Shown here piece after piece: positions 34,603-46,879 of a stretch of DNA of 64,000 bases; positions within the stretch are counted from its first letter, which is position 1; each line of letters opens with the position of its first letter. The stretch spans positions 44,213,797 through 44,277,796 of the forward strand of contig CP136061.1 in NCBI GenBank assembly GCA_032622095.1, in the 5' to 3' direction. Source of the stretch: Siphonodentalium dalli. Lineage: Eukaryota > Mollusca > Scaphopoda > Gadilida > Siphonodentaliidae. Position numbers and translations under genes: made by a program. Below the pieces are notes generated by a model, which did no database searches, was not told where the DNA came from, and was given only the letters and a program-made list of their open reading frames with translations.

Positions 34603-34976
34603 TTAAAGACATATTATGGACTTGTTCGGGTGCGTGAAATTGATAAGTTAGTATTCAGGCGCTATGCCAACCTGGGGAGTGTAGCATTCTACTAACATCG
34701 CGGAAAATTTAAAAGAAATCGACTATACCACTACATAGAAACAAACTTCTGAACTACGCTCAATTGTAAATATTTACATCTCTATTCGGGACGCAATTAT
34801 CTGCGATAAACTAACACAAATGATTTCGTCATCGAGAGTCATTGCATTTAATTAATATATAAGAATGACGGTGTGTTTTGTCAATTTGGATTAATATTCG
34901 TAAAATAACTACTTTGAGCAAGATTATTCTCAATTTCTATTCAATCACCCTACCGGAGTGTTTCCCATCACTTTAA
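34603..34976. mobile_element. 374-bp TTAA-bounded element, copy 1
   Basis: Starts TTAAAGACATATTATGGACT and ends ATCACTTTAA. The copy at 58156-58472 matches over most of its length (gtagcattctactaacatcg, gataaactaacacaaatgat). The flanks outside the TTAA do not match, which fixes the ends. Non-coding. Confidence 0.8.
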
Positions 34977-35254
34977 TATCGATTGCCCTCGGGCTTGTTC
35001 TTTACTTACCGATTTTAATTATCTCATTTGTGTACTCTATTGCTTTTTTGTACATTTTTGTAATATATGCTTGGATTGAAAATAATATATGTTTACACAG
35101 GGACTAGGACCTCCTTTTTCTCACGTTTTGCTCTGATCTTTCATTTGCATGTAACCACCAGTCGGTGTTAACTATTATGTTAATAACATAGCAATTTCCG
35201 CGTGACATACGTACTGCCAAGCTGGACTTATATAACATTTATGAAATTAACTAT

Positions 35255-35486
35255 TTAATCCTTTGAGTGCCAGGGGCCGATCTCATCGGCCCTAAACCTA
35301 CATAATAAGACTGTTAAAGAATATAAGAATAAATTATTAAAATTGTAACAAATTGTAAAAAAAAAAAAATTAAAAAATCGTTAGGCCAATGCATTCTCTT
35401 ATAGGTCGCTTCGCATATATAAGAGAATGCATTGGCACAGGGTATATGGGTTGATACAAAAATCGACCTGGCACTCAAAGGGTTAA
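35255..35486. mobile_element. 232-bp TTAA MITE with a shortened palindromic module
   Basis: Ends TTAATCCTTTGAGTGCCAGG and inverse. The module at 35385-35436 lacks 17 bp of its loop. The terminus, including gttgatacaaaaatc, is shared with the element at 51899-52113, whose interior is different. Confidence 0.85.
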
Positions 35487-35489
35487 GCC

Positions 35490-37250
35490 TCATTATTCTC
35501 TACTCGTCCAAGTGGAGTGTCTCACACAATTTCAACAAGTACCCAAAATGGCGATTGACAAGAACAATAGCTCAAAATTGATTCGAGTACTACACCCCCC
35601 TGTCGTTATAGCCAATTACCAGTATTTGTGCAATGTTACATGGAACTAAGCCAAACGGGTATCAAATAAACACGCAATGCCACGTCAAAGCCTTTCAAAT
35701 GAATGCATAATTCATTAAATGCCTTATTGACCACTGTCTGTTTATCAATAATGTGTATTCAAAGTTCTTTTATTCCCGCCAGACAATGTAGAATTATATA
35801 TGAGAGCATAAATCTACTCTACAACGAGAATGAAGGTTCGATGCATTGTTGCGATCTTAGAATAAACGTTCTTCACGATCAAAGGATAAGGCGGGATACC
35901 AATCCAAGACGATCTCAAAAAGTATGTTTTGTCCGTATATCTAGTTGAGAGCATTTGCACTGTATATACGTTCGACCTTGAACTGTAAACTAAGTATAGA
36001 TGATCGTGATAAGTTTTAAGAACACATGCCGAGTACTGACAATACTGTGCATTTTCGTAACAAGTGGAAACCCCAGTGTCTGGTTCATTTAGTCGGGTTA
36101 CAGCGAACGCATGCTTCAAGTTCATTCATTCATTCAAAACTATTTAAACGAACATTCAGATTATATTTACCTAATTTTGGGAATAGTTGTAGGATATATG
36201 AGTATAATTTAACCATGAGCTGTCAATTCACGCAATACTATAACACAAATGGTTGTTCCGTTAATGGTATTTCTAGATAACCTGCATTTCTTTATTTCTT
36301 ACCGATACAGCCTGTAAACCAACTAACCCAAAACTCGACAGATATCGTCGAATGCATGATATGGCCACGCTTACACCACGTGCCTTAAAACTGTACATTA
36401 AAACTATTCCATACTTTCTGCGATTTAAAGGAGATTTCGATGTTACTTAATTCCTTCGGGTTGCATGGCCCTGTCATGCAGTAACGGAACTGTTAACATT
36501 CGGTGCACAATACCAAGGAAATCAACAAGACTCATGCCAAAATGTGTAAAGAAATCAAACTAACAACAGCTGAGATGTCCACTGTATCGCGAACACCTGC
36601 AACGCAATTACGTGGCCATACGTCACTGGCCACTAGCCAATCAAAACGATGAATTGGTTAGGCTACTGATTCTATTCGGAAACTATTCTCAGAGTTTACT
36701 ATAACTCGATTTACTTCTATCGTCGACTTCAGGTGGTTCTCCTGAGAATAGCTGATTAACTAATTAATATTAAGTAATATCTCGATTAAGGTTATGAATC
36801 TGCAAACTGTTCAATTATAATTGTAAAACCTTAATCGAAACAAGAGTTATTTCTTTAAAATACACATTTAGCGCTACATGTTTTATACAGTATTTTGTAA
36901 TTTTCCAGCTGTTTTTGCACAGACGTGAGATAAACGCTCTTTATTTGTACCAATATCAGGAACACACTTGTTGTTGCTGTTGTTGCAACTGGAGGTATGG
37001 GACAAATAATTCAAATTTAACCAATTGATTGACCTATTTTGAGCCCCAGAACAATACCGGTTCTAACAAAAGCGAGCATAATTTTCAAACTTTCCTGAGT
37101 TCATTGCCGGGCAAAAGAAAAATACTTGCAATCATCAATCATGCATTCCCAACATATTCTCATGCAGATAAGTTCAATTTGGACCTAAATATTCACATAG
37201 GTTCACATTGGACTGATTTTATTATGAAATAGGTCAATAGTGAGCTTATA
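35490..37250. other. No gene recognised
   Basis: AT-rich unique sequence. A short inverted pair (ctcgattaaggtt and aaccttaatcga) spans 36781-36840, and aaacgctctttatttgtacc occurs at 36931. The ORFs of 80-103 codons lack family motifs. Confidence 0.4.
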
Positions 37251-37254
37251 AAGT

Positions 37255-37700
37255 TATTCCGTTGAATAGCGCGAGCCACAGTGAAGACACATTATAAAGA
37301 GCGTATATATGGTAAGTCGTTTCGATGAAAAAAGGTAGATTGAATAATCGCCCGTTCTCCCGAAAATCCGCATATTTTCTGATTTTAGTAGAACTTGTCT
37401 AGGTAGATAATCTGCTTAGATTCGTCTAATTTTGAGTCGATAATTTGCTGAAAATTTAAAGCGTTTTAGTCACATTATCGAATAATAATGAGGCGATATT
37501 CTAATAAGATTATGTGCGGACAATGACACAGATAAGCCAACTCACGATTGTTCAGATGTACACTCTTTAACACTGAGCCCCGAGTCATAAAAAGAAATAA
37601 CGATTGTTTTAAAAACCGCGTTTAAGTTCATATAGAGCGTATTTCAGTTTCAAATACTGCCGATATGGGCTTATTTGTGTTTTTTAAATAGGTTCAATGT
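37255..37700. repeat. Dispersed repeat, inverse of 8.3 kb and relative of 30.5 kb
   Basis: 37255-37320 is the inverse of the cttaccagattcacgctctt region at 8325-8400. 37365-37590 matches 30498-30740. 37618-37690 matches the inverted end of the 5.9-8.5 kb element (gttcatatagagcgta). Non-coding mosaic. Confidence 0.55.
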
Positions 37701-37704
37701 GAGC

Positions 37705-38700
37705 TTATTTCGGGGGACCAAGCTGGCATTTCACATGAATTGCGACAATGCACTAAAGGAACAATCTGCAGTTCGTACAAGTACAAAGTATCATAATTCA
37801 AAATGCTTTTTATTACCTACTGTTTTTTTTTTGGAAACGCAAGCATGGACGCTCTTTATCCTGTCACTATTTACATTTGCACTTAAGAGTACCACTCTTC
37901 CGAAAAGCACAGGTCTGTTGGACTAGTTTTAAGATATATACATGTATACCAGCCGTGCTGTGGGTTTAAACGAACACATCATGTTACTTCCAACTGATTG
38001 AACAATATTCAGTTTGTTTTAGACCAATTGGCTAATACAGCATGATTAAATTTTGGCCAAAAGTTTCAATTTCATGCCAGACACATTAGTTGACAATTGC
38101 AGATTATATGTTGAACTTGTTCTGATAGTTTGGTATTTCAAACATTATTTGGTGTGAAATTTTGGTATTAAACAAACAGTTGAATATTTTTCGGTCAATG
38201 TTTGCAGTGACCAGCCCAGATGGCGACTTGGGAGACATATCTCTATCATATGCCAGGATATGCATATTTCAAAAGAGCATATATAAACTGTATTTTCTTA
38301 TTATAATGTGTCCTTACTCAGTATAATGGTTTTATAAATGGGATATCCCATAATACTCATTGGATCATAGAATTGTGATGTTGGGGTGTAAATTATGCTT
38401 GGGCCGTTATGACCTCTCCTTGATAACAGTCCACTTCTCCCTAATAATACAATGGGGAGAAGTGACATCTCCCAATTTGAAACCTCCTGGCTGGTCCCTG
38501 AATGTTTGAACTGTCGTGAAATGGCAAACAGTAGGACAGTTTGAGGTACATGTATTAGTTAGAAAGCTCAAGAGAGGTGGTTGTAAGTATAATTTCTCAG
38601 ACTTTGAAATTTAGAAACTAGATCTGCTGAAACGGGCTTACAAACCCCAAATGGAGACCGTCGATCTACCCACGTCCATGTCATGCCCCTTTACCACAAC
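37705..38700. other. No gene recognised
   Basis: AT-rich unique sequence without arrays, inverted repeats or a supported exon. Confidence 0.45.
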
Positions 38701-38707
38701 TAAGTTT

Positions 38708-39112
38708 GCAAGTTTGCACGGTATATATGGTTTGCAGGCATTTTGTCGTAGAAAACGATATGGTGACATAATATGAACGGAAACAAGCACATAAAGTGCA
38801 TCTGTACCCCAACTAACTACGTGTGAAGTAAAATCTCTGTAGTTCCACATGTAGCAATGCTACCGGAATTTGCATGTAAATTACCTGCAATTATCTCGCA
38901 AGAATTAATAATACAGGTACGTATTTGAAGGCAAATTCCAATAGCACCGTTGCAGGTGGAATTAGATAAATGCTACTCCTCATGTATTTCGCTTTGATAG
39001 AGATGCATGTTATGTGCACCGTTCCGTTCATATTCTGGTACCATGTGGTTTTCTATGACGAAATACCCGCAAAAACATAACGTGCAAACTTGCCAGCGTA
39101 TGAACGTACCCT
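38708..39112. mobile_element. Harbinger-type fold-back MITE, left tip missing
   Basis: The interior matches 62586-63005 over about 400 bp. The right end gccagcgtatgaacgtaccc is followed by TAA, while the leftmost 20 bases are absent. The arms fold back around a centre near 38890. It carries ggaatttgc(a/c) and ttcatattctg blocks. Non-coding. Confidence 0.85.
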
Positions 39113-39114
39113 AA

Positions 39115-39565
39115 CTGATAGATAATCAGCTCGTGAAACGGACATGAATGTTACAGAAAAGCACAATGCATTCGGTTCCATGGCAATATTAATTTGGATG
39201 AGTAGTTGTATGTGTGCGTATATAAGTTGACAAATATCACTGTATACTAGGAATTTGAAATATTTCGCCGAGGTGATGGCAGGCACGACAGTCGTCACTT
39301 GTCAGGAATGAAGAACAAACATGGAACAGGCATACATTTGTTATTAGAGCTCCGAAACACAATCATTATGTGACCACTGTCAATAAGGGACACATATATA
39401 TAACGCGCAAGACGTTCTCACAACTCTCTCAAACATAAGGGCCCGATTTTACATCTCCAGTTTAAACTCAACGCTTAAGGTAAATTATGATCGTTTGTAC
39501 TCGTGTTCAACGTAAAACTTACTGATCTTTTGTGTATTTTCGCGATGACTGTGCCACACAAAAGA
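39115..39565. other. No gene recognised
   Basis: Unique sequence between a MITE and a short tandem repeat. Confidence 0.4.
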
Positions 39566-39568
39566 ATG

Positions 39569-39655
39569 TGGTTGTAAGTGGGTTTCTTATATACTGTGTG
39601 GTTGTAAGTGGGTTTCTTATATACTGCAAGTGGGTTTCTTATATACTGTGAGTGG
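39569..39655. repeat. Short tandem repeat, 3 copies of about 29 bp
   Basis: gtaagtgggtttcttatata repeats twice in full with a third partial copy. Confidence 0.85.
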
Positions 39656-39716
39656 AAAACTGAATATTACATTAGGATTAGTTGACTATAATTTGGTCTC
39701 AAATCGGATCGTGAAT

Positions 39717-40024
39717 CCATAAAGATACATAATCCGAATTAACGCTCCTAAATCACTATTTCTTTGGCTTCGGGGGTAGAAATTATTTGATTCGAGTTGA
39801 GGAATCCACCCGTCAAAGCTCAGAGTGATCAGATACCGACTTTTGAAGTTTGTTATTTCCCGATATGTGCAATTACGTGTGGCCCAGAAAATTTGACAAA
39901 ATTGCGGATGAAGATGGCTAACTCTAAAACCAAATGGCCATACGGCCAAATTTCGTAATACTCAAGTGATAATACGGCCATAATTAATTGAAAAAAATGT
40001 TGATAAATAACACGTTTTGGGAAA
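39717..40024 (+). repeat. Dispersed repeat, inverse of 43866-44162
   Basis: Blocks cataatccgaattaacgc, tcaaagctcagagt, aattgcggatgaagatgg and tgttgataaata occur in the same order, inverted, at 43866-44162 with perhaps 75% similarity. Non-coding, old family. Confidence 0.7.
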
Positions 40025-40105
40025 TGTGATACCATAGTTGACATTGGTTAGCATTATTTTGTTGAAATTAATCGATTCTAATAACTAAAGCGTATTTTGA
40101 AGAAA

Positions 40106-40147
40106 TGTTCTTGCTGTTGTTGTTGTTGTTGTTGTTGTTGTTGATGT
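40106..40147. repeat. (GTT)n microsatellite
   Basis: About a dozen GTT triplets with one GAT interruption. Confidence 0.95.
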
Positions 40148-40149
40148 TG

Positions 40150-41740
40150 TATATTGATGATATGGGGACCGTCTGATCTGATAAGTACCTTTAAACAAAT
40201 TTGAATTATTGTTGTAGATACATAGATTATGTGGAGTTAATAGCCTCTGAATTTTCACACTTAGATTCCGTAAGAATCAGTACAAATCGCGATACGGTTA
40301 CACGAAGTGTGTATCCCTGGTAACTGCATACTACGTAGATATTCGTTTGTGTCAAGTGGGTGAGGCTAGGCGTGGATAGTGCTACTTGTAAATGTGTAAT
40401 ACATGTAGACGATGAAACATATATAATTGTTAGAGTATTGCCGCACAAAACCGCTCTGCATATATATGCCTCGATCCACAAATGTTGATTGTAGTTACAT
40501 GCGACTTTTAATTCAGCACTTAATTTTTCACGATATATGATTCGATAAAAGTATGCTCTTATTTCAGTGATGTTACCTAGCAATTACCTTACAAACTTAA
40601 AAGGTCCAACAAACTCCCCAATTCTAAGCAAAATTGCCATGTCTCGAAACAGCAAAACTTTCGATAAATACAGGCCATAAAATAGAAGATAAGTTTGTTT
40701 TATATTAATTTGTTATAATAAATGTATCATAAATCCATTGAAAAGTTATAGGCGTTGCACGGTGCTTTGGGATCTATCACCTCATATAACCCCAAGTAAA
40801 ATAATCACATTATTCCTCTATGGCATGCCTGAAACAGAATTATTTCGAAATTTCTGACTGTAACAGAGGCTGACATATTATATAGTTCCGATAGTTTAAG
40901 TTTATAGTAAAACATTGGCGTAAATAAACTATGTGGATTCCAAGATAAAATATTTACCTACATATTCAACCAATTTTCGGATGCAGTGGTCATGTCGAAC
41001 CATTAAATGAGGTTTGATCAATAACCCAAAATCATAGAATCAGAACAAAATGAATTATGCGGTACAGCGTGTTTACAACTAGAGAAAGTCGTACTCGCAC
41101 GAGTCAGTCGCTAAATTACAACAAGCCTGTAAAATCACGTGATCTGTGACGTTAGAGTTACGATCACCCCCACACGCACAATCGCTATAGAAGTGACATC
41201 TCTCTAATAACTGAAGTCGGCACTTCATAAAGGTTGCACTGTTGTAAACGTTTTCCATAGGCCCCAGTGCAAACGTTTTAGCGTACATGTGTATACTGTT
41301 TACAATATAAATCCTAGGTCCAAAATTTTCTTTTAATCTGAAAGATTGACATTTGCGGAAACTTTTTATGCATGTCCGTCTAGCAGGGAATTCGCCTTTA
41401 AAACTTTTGTTTTCGTAACTAGTGTCAGAACCGCACTATAGATAAATAATGTCATAGTTTAGACCACACCTCAAAATTCAAACTTCACTACAAAGGGTTA
41501 AATTCCTGTGCCAATGACTATTTTACCTATGGGAAATCATATAGGGAAGAGGTGTGATGGATTTGTTATGCAAAAAACACACAAGGCTAGTGACCAATCA
41601 GGGCCCAGTGTCTATTTTATTCTCTCCTATATATTCCTCCGGCATCCGCTATATGTCACTCCGAAACACATTTACACAAGTTAAACCTAAACAGCAATGA
41701 ACACCTATACATATACGTCACCCCCAAGCAGACAGTGCGC
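40150..41740. other. No gene recognised
   Basis: A minus-strand ORF of 118 codons (40227-40583) has no motif I recognise and no splice or codon evidence. The rest is AT-rich unique sequence. Confidence 0.4.
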
Positions 41741-41744
41741 ACGC

Positions 41745-42075
41745 TCTCGGTGCGTGGTATCCACTTCACAAAAGGTGATGAACCACGTACCTACGTCACT
41801 TCAAGCCGATCGCTACGTGCTGTTATTTGGGAGACTGTGTTGGAATTCGAACAGTATAATTATGTTACTTACAACTGTTGTGATAGTTTTGAAAAAAATG
41901 TTCGAACGATTAATGATCTATTAAAATTTGCTGGTATATGATTATAAGAACTGACTTGAAGATCGATTGGTGTCATTGGATTTTGATCGGCAGAGTAATT
42001 AAACTAAGTTTGTTTAATTACTCTGCCGGTCAAAATACAATGACCCCAATCGAGATGCAAGTCATTTCTTAATTC
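41745..42075 (-). repeat. Dispersed fold-back repeat family, copy C
   Basis: Inverse orientation relative to copies A and B: cggtgcgtggtatccacttc, gggagactgtgttggaattc, then a strong hairpin at 41948-42073 (actgacttgaagatcgattg; arms meet at gtttaattactctgcc). Non-coding. Confidence 0.75.
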
Positions 42076-42079
42076 GATC

Positions 42080-42930
42080 TTGATTGAATTTACTTACACG
42101 TTGTGGCGTTCACACATCATATGTTGAGCTTGTTACGCGCGCCGCGTGTATACTAATGTAGAGATTCTTGTTTCGCCTGGGCGCATGGGGATGTTATTTA
42201 TAGAATGGGAATTTTTGGGAGGATTAAAAGTCGAACTGCGACCAGGGGCCGACTCCGGTAAAAGGTGTAGTTGGGAATTTCAATTTTGTTTATTGTCGTT
42301 AACATTATGTTAATTTTTGGTTTGTGATAAGCTATATATGCCAATAAAAATAAAAGAAATGAAAAAGATAATTTGTAAGTCTTATATTTCAACTTTTATA
42401 TACATTTTTCGTTCTGCAACTCACTAGGGATTGTGGTCGGAGACACCGAGTCGGCCGCCGGTTCGTTAATTAGGTGCTGGTTGTTATTGTTATTTTAACG
42501 GAATTCTGAGTTGGTCACTCACGTTTGTCTGCATACTATGATCTGATTGTGAACAATGTAACTTCCACGCGACATAATGACGACGCAGTTTATTTATTGT
42601 ATAGCGTAACAGTCACAATTAAATGTGTGTATCGGGTGTTTTGTGGTTAACTCGTGATGTTTCGGTGGTGGCGGAGAATGCTGAAGTCACGATTTCAATT
42701 CATTTATAAGATCCATAACGAGATATAATATTTATATACTCGGCTAAGTACATGCAATTAGGAGATGCATGATTGGGTATATATAGGTATAACAATCAAG
42801 ATATTGTGTGGTTGGAATAATTATATCCCGACTATAGTTCGACTCACACAACAAACATTAAAGAAAACTATAAATATGTGAATTGCGTGTGGGACATTAA
42901 CCAGGGGTTTTCTTAACGTGACATTGTTGT
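42080..42930. other. No gene recognised
   Basis: Unique AT-rich sequence with no supported exon. Confidence 0.4.
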
Positions 42931-42937
42931 TATTGCT

Positions 42938-43400
42938 TTATTGTTTCTGTTGTTGTTGTTGTTGTTTTTGTTGCTGTCGTTGATGATGACTAGGATGATT
43001 ATGATGTATACGACTACGGTGATGGCGATGCCGGTGACGATGGATCTCACGACGATGACAACGGAGATGGAGATGACGATAATGATGATGAAAAATGGTG
43101 ATGATGATCACGATGATGATGTAAATATGGTCACTGACGATGCTGAGAGTGATCATCACGATGATGATGATGATGCTGATGAGGATAAATGATGATGATG
43201 ATGATGGTGGTGTGATGGTGATGTCGAGTATATGTGATGATGATGATGGTGATGATGATGTCCATGATAATGATGATGGTGGTGGTGTGAAGTACATATG
43301 ATGGTGGCAAAGATTATGATGATTATGGTGACTATGTTGATGACGGTGGTGATTGAGAAAATGAGAGTGGTAGTAGTGGTTGTGGTAGAAAATGAAAATG
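42938..43400. repeat. GAT/GGT trinucleotide low-complexity tract
   Basis: A long degenerate run of gatgatgatg and gtggtg with a GTT run at its start. Because the period is 3, all frames remain open and give Asp/Met- or His/Ser-rich peptides (up to 180 codons on the minus strand). These are not genes. Confidence 0.9.
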
Positions 43401-43654
43401 CTGCTGATATGAGCACGGATTTGCTCTACAAAAGTCACTAAGTATTTATACCCAGTCATACTGATCAGGCTGCATGTCAACCGGAGAGTCTATGTATATT
43501 ATGTACATACATGCATATTCCATGTTTCACCCTATTTATTTTTTGTATACTATCTCCATTTATATTTCTCAATATCCATTTATGTATTCTGGATCAGAGA
43601 ATAAAGCATATATATGAACATCTGAAATCCGATTAGAGCATAATCGAGGTGCGA

Positions 43655-43745
43655 AATCCTACCTTTTTGCATGCATACGTGCTTAAAATGTACTAAATCC
43701 TAGCTGTTTGCATGCATACGTGCTTAAATGTACTAAATCCGAGTA
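43655..43745. repeat. Direct duplication of about 47 bp
   Basis: gcatgcatacgtgcttaaa and atgtactaaatcc occur twice in a row. Confidence 0.85.
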
Positions 43746-43865
43746 TATCCGAATATAATCATATTCCAACAACAACAAGATTTTTAGAAATGCCGCTTCA
43801 GTTATCAGAATCTATTAATTGCCCAAACATAATGCTAACCACTGTCAACTATATGTAGTATAAAT

Positions 43866-44162
43866 TTGCCCGGAACGTTTTATTTATCAACATGTTGTTC
43901 GACGAAATTTGACCTTATTATCCACAGAAAACCTCTTGATTTTAGAGTTATCCATCTTCATCCGCAATTTGGTCCGAGACCATCGGCTCGTCGATGTTTA
44001 CTGGGCCTCTAATAATTCTCGATGATGAAAATAATAGATTTCAAAATTCGATATCCAATAACTCTGAGCTTTGATAGGTGGGTTCCTCGAATTAAATAGT
44101 TGTTACCCCCGAATCCAAATAAATAGTAATTGAGGGGCGCTTAATCGGATTATGTAATTTTT
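43866..44162 (-). repeat. Dispersed repeat, inverse of 39717-40024
   Basis: Matches the copy at 39.7 kb in reverse orientation (ccatcttcatccgcaattt; ctctgagctttga). Its end abuts the small MITE at 44162. Confidence 0.7.
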
Positions 44163-44272
44163 AGGCCCCTGCGAAGCTTCGAGATTCGATTCGATTCGCG
44201 AATCATTCTCGTGATTCGATTCGAGATTCGATTCGAAATGAAATCCCCGATTCGCAGGGGCCTAGACTAATT
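44162..44272. mobile_element. Small hAT-like MITE
   Basis: Ends taggcccctgcgaa and inverse, with an interior of gattcgattcgag repeats. The T-A-G-G start is hAT-like, but no clean 8-bp target duplication is visible. Confidence 0.5.
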
Positions 44273-44274
44273 TT

Positions 44275-45925
44275 AATAATTCCAGTCTGCAAAAAAATAA
44301 TCAAAGAATGGTATTTTCAAGCGCCAATATCGTTCGATCAAGTAAAGCGTGCACCATTTGAAAGAGATTTCACCCCCGAGAAATTCTGAAAAATGTTACC
44401 ATACAAGTTAATCAACATGTTGAATTGAGATGATAGACTTATTGTTTTATGTGAATCGGTGCAGTATAAAGAATGACTTGCAAAGTGAATTGCAAAATAA
44501 ATGAGTTTTGACTTCGGGCACTTGCGTGAGAATCGGCAAGGTGGAAGCCCTATCTAGATCGGCAAGCAAATTACAAAGGCGATTAGCACTCTCGTCGACA
44601 GACAAAGTGGACCGGGGGCTATTCTCGATTTTATTTCCAATGAAAGTCACGTTCTTTCAGTCGGTAAACATCAGTGTTAGTCTGGTGTATGGGATTAAGT
44701 TCTCAGTCCGCTTGGTTGCACTAGCTAAGAGTAAACACCCTTTGTTAGTCTGTCCCCAATCCCCGTATACGTCCCTCTGTTAAGACATGCGGACTTTAGG
44801 GACTTACAATGTACTACCTCAGTGTTTGCACTATTACGCGAAGTATAGTTATTGTTTAAAAATAATCAATATGACCACGTATTATCTTTCTTCTTTTGCT
44901 GTTGTTCGATATATTAGTCGGGTTTCTAATATGGGTATTTCTTTGCTAGATACTTCCCCCGATGTTTGCATAGATGTTTTTGTTGCGCGCTTTGATTAAG
45001 TTTACCTTTTCTCAGCAATTGACGTCATCTCCACCAGTTCAACAGCCATTTTTTCATCTGCTCCTCTGAAAAAACAAGAGTATCACTGGGGCATGGCTAA
45101 ATACACCCCGTGTGTTTACCCATAAAATTTAACCAATTCAGGTAAATTCAAAGTCGACAAACATTGTAATTCATGAACAAATCATTGGACCAATCCCATA
45201 TTTGGACACGACCTGTATATTCCCCCCATGATGGATCACCCATAATGATCTGCATGTAACGCAGCGATAACAAGTCGAAATATCATAATTGAAATGTTAT
45301 GTACCGCTTTTTTTATTGCAAAAATGCAAAGACGCTCTGCATCGGAGACAATCTTGGTGTTTTTGCTCGCCGAAAAAAAATCAAAACGTCTGACTATGAC
45401 TATGATTACTTATTCATAACTCATTCATATAATATATACAATTATCTACACAGTGTAATATTATAACATGCAATGAGCTTTCGGGGACAGCATAACCAAG
45501 AGGGTTGTCTCCCTGCCGTCCCCGTTGAAAAGTAATATAACTATACCTGTAATAATAATTTGATTTTATCCAGGTTTTGTCTTGTTTACTCTAAACATTG
45601 GTATATAAACGTCTGTTTTTATAAATAATAGTAGAATTCGTTGGTCGTTCACCGTTGATCGCTCGGTTTGTGATGTGATATATAAAGTACAAACATTTGG
45701 AATATGAATATGTGGATGAGGCCAGCGGTGAACCATGCTAATTGTTTATCCAATGAGTCTTAAGACTTCCTCTTTTGAATGTCGATATCTAATCACATAA
45801 AACTTCCTATTAATACTGATTAATATATGGGGTCATGTGTACTCTCTAATTATTTTTCTGATATATGAAACGTACGACTGGTAGTTGTGTGGTGCAAAAT
45901 CGGCTTGAGCATCTCTATATTAAAG
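44275..45925. other. No gene recognised
   Basis: Unique sequence. Overlapping 60-90 codon ORFs on both strands at 44447-45000 have no motif or splice support. Confidence 0.4.
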
Positions 45926-45930
45926 GCATG

Positions 45931-46233
45931 TAGGGCCCAGTGGCTCAGTTGATAAGGTACATGGCGCATTAGTCCACCATAAGCCGTCCAACAACAACGC
46001 GGACTTGGCTTGAATCGCGATGAGCGCAGATTTGTGATCCAATCACAGGGAGAGTAACCTTATTTCGTCAGGTTCTTTACATGGTCCATGTTTTCCACGT
46101 GCAGTGGTCTCCTGGTAAAATTAGCCTCTGTGGGTCTTTCCTCCCCATAAAATTGACAAGTCTCGATATGGCCTAGCGGCTAAAACGGTGATAGACCCTG
46201 ATAACTCAGTAAAAGGCCCTTGGTAATCTGAAG
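45931..46233 (+). repeat. tRNA-derived SINE, interrupted by a hAT element
   Basis: tggctcagttgataagg (45941-45957) resembles a tRNA A box and ggcttgaatcg (46007-46017) a B box, about 60 bp apart, with gggccca just upstream. The rest lacks a cloverleaf, so it is SINE-like rather than a tRNA gene. It probably continues past the hAT insertion at 46875. Confidence 0.5.
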
Positions 46234-46874
46234 TAGTGTTCGGTCCGAATATTCGAATGTTCGAATATTCGCTCGTAAAAATAAATATTCGAATATTCGA
46301 ATAATTATTTGACTATTCGAATATTCGAGAATAATCTCCGGGTAATTGTTTCCTGGTTTGTTATTAGTCTGAGGGTCTGTTAAAAGTATAGTCTATTTTC
46401 CACTGACCATAAACGAATTAATATGACGTAACTGTAACGTTCTGATTTGATTGGCACTTGTGTGTATAATATGGCGTCAAATTCGAAGAAATCAGATATA
46501 TGGACTCACTTCACGTTGGATGCCAAAACTAAAAATACAACCTGCAAGCTCAATCCAGATCATGTTCTTAGTTATTGTGGCACTACGACCAACTTGTGGA
46601 ACCATGCACGGGACATTGACTACTTGAACTTCATAAACAGATAAACTCTTGCTATTAAGCCAAAACACTTTTTTTTCTCTCTCTTTTTTTTACGTATAGC
46701 ATGTGCATGGATAAATATGCTATTTCATTTAAATAATAAATTGGTTCCAAAATATGTTATCTATATAATTTTATAAATTATCTAAATATTCGAATACTAT
46801 TCGAATATTCGCTCGTTATTCGAACCGAATATTCGAATACCGAAATCCGTCGAATACCGAACACTAATCTGAAG
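46226..46874. mobile_element. Internally deleted hAT element with 8-bp TSD
   Basis: ATCTGAAG at 46226-46233 is repeated at 46867-46874. Between them a 633-bp element has inverted ends TAGTGTTCGGT and subterminal attcgaatattcg repeats, all typical of hAT. Only a short piece of transposase (BED finger) remains, so it is non-autonomous. The intact TSD implies modest age. Confidence 0.9.
46447..46644 (+). pseudogene. BED zinc-finger fragment of a hAT transposase
   Basis: 65 codons include SDIWTHFTLD, TTCKLNPDH, YCGTTTNLWNHARD. The W-x3-F, C, G-T-T-N-L and H positions fit the BED DNA-binding finger found at the N terminus of hAT transposases. The second zinc Cys is Asn (CKLN rather than CKLC) and the final His is replaced, so the finger is probably non-functional. 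Nothing of the RNase H core follows; the ORF stops and the 3' terminal repeats begin. Confidence 0.7.
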
Positions 46875-46879
46875 CCTAA

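Noticed and set aside
40227-40583. 118-codon minus-strand ORF
   Set aside because: No recognised motif, no splice or promoter evidence, and length is expected by chance in 64 kb.
42938-43480. 180-codon His/Ser-rich ORF
   Set aside because: Read from a trinucleotide tract in which every frame is open; composition only.
45931-46020. A tRNA gene
   Set aside because: A- and B-box-like sequences are present but no cloverleaf or paired acceptor stem could be drawn; SINE is the better reading.
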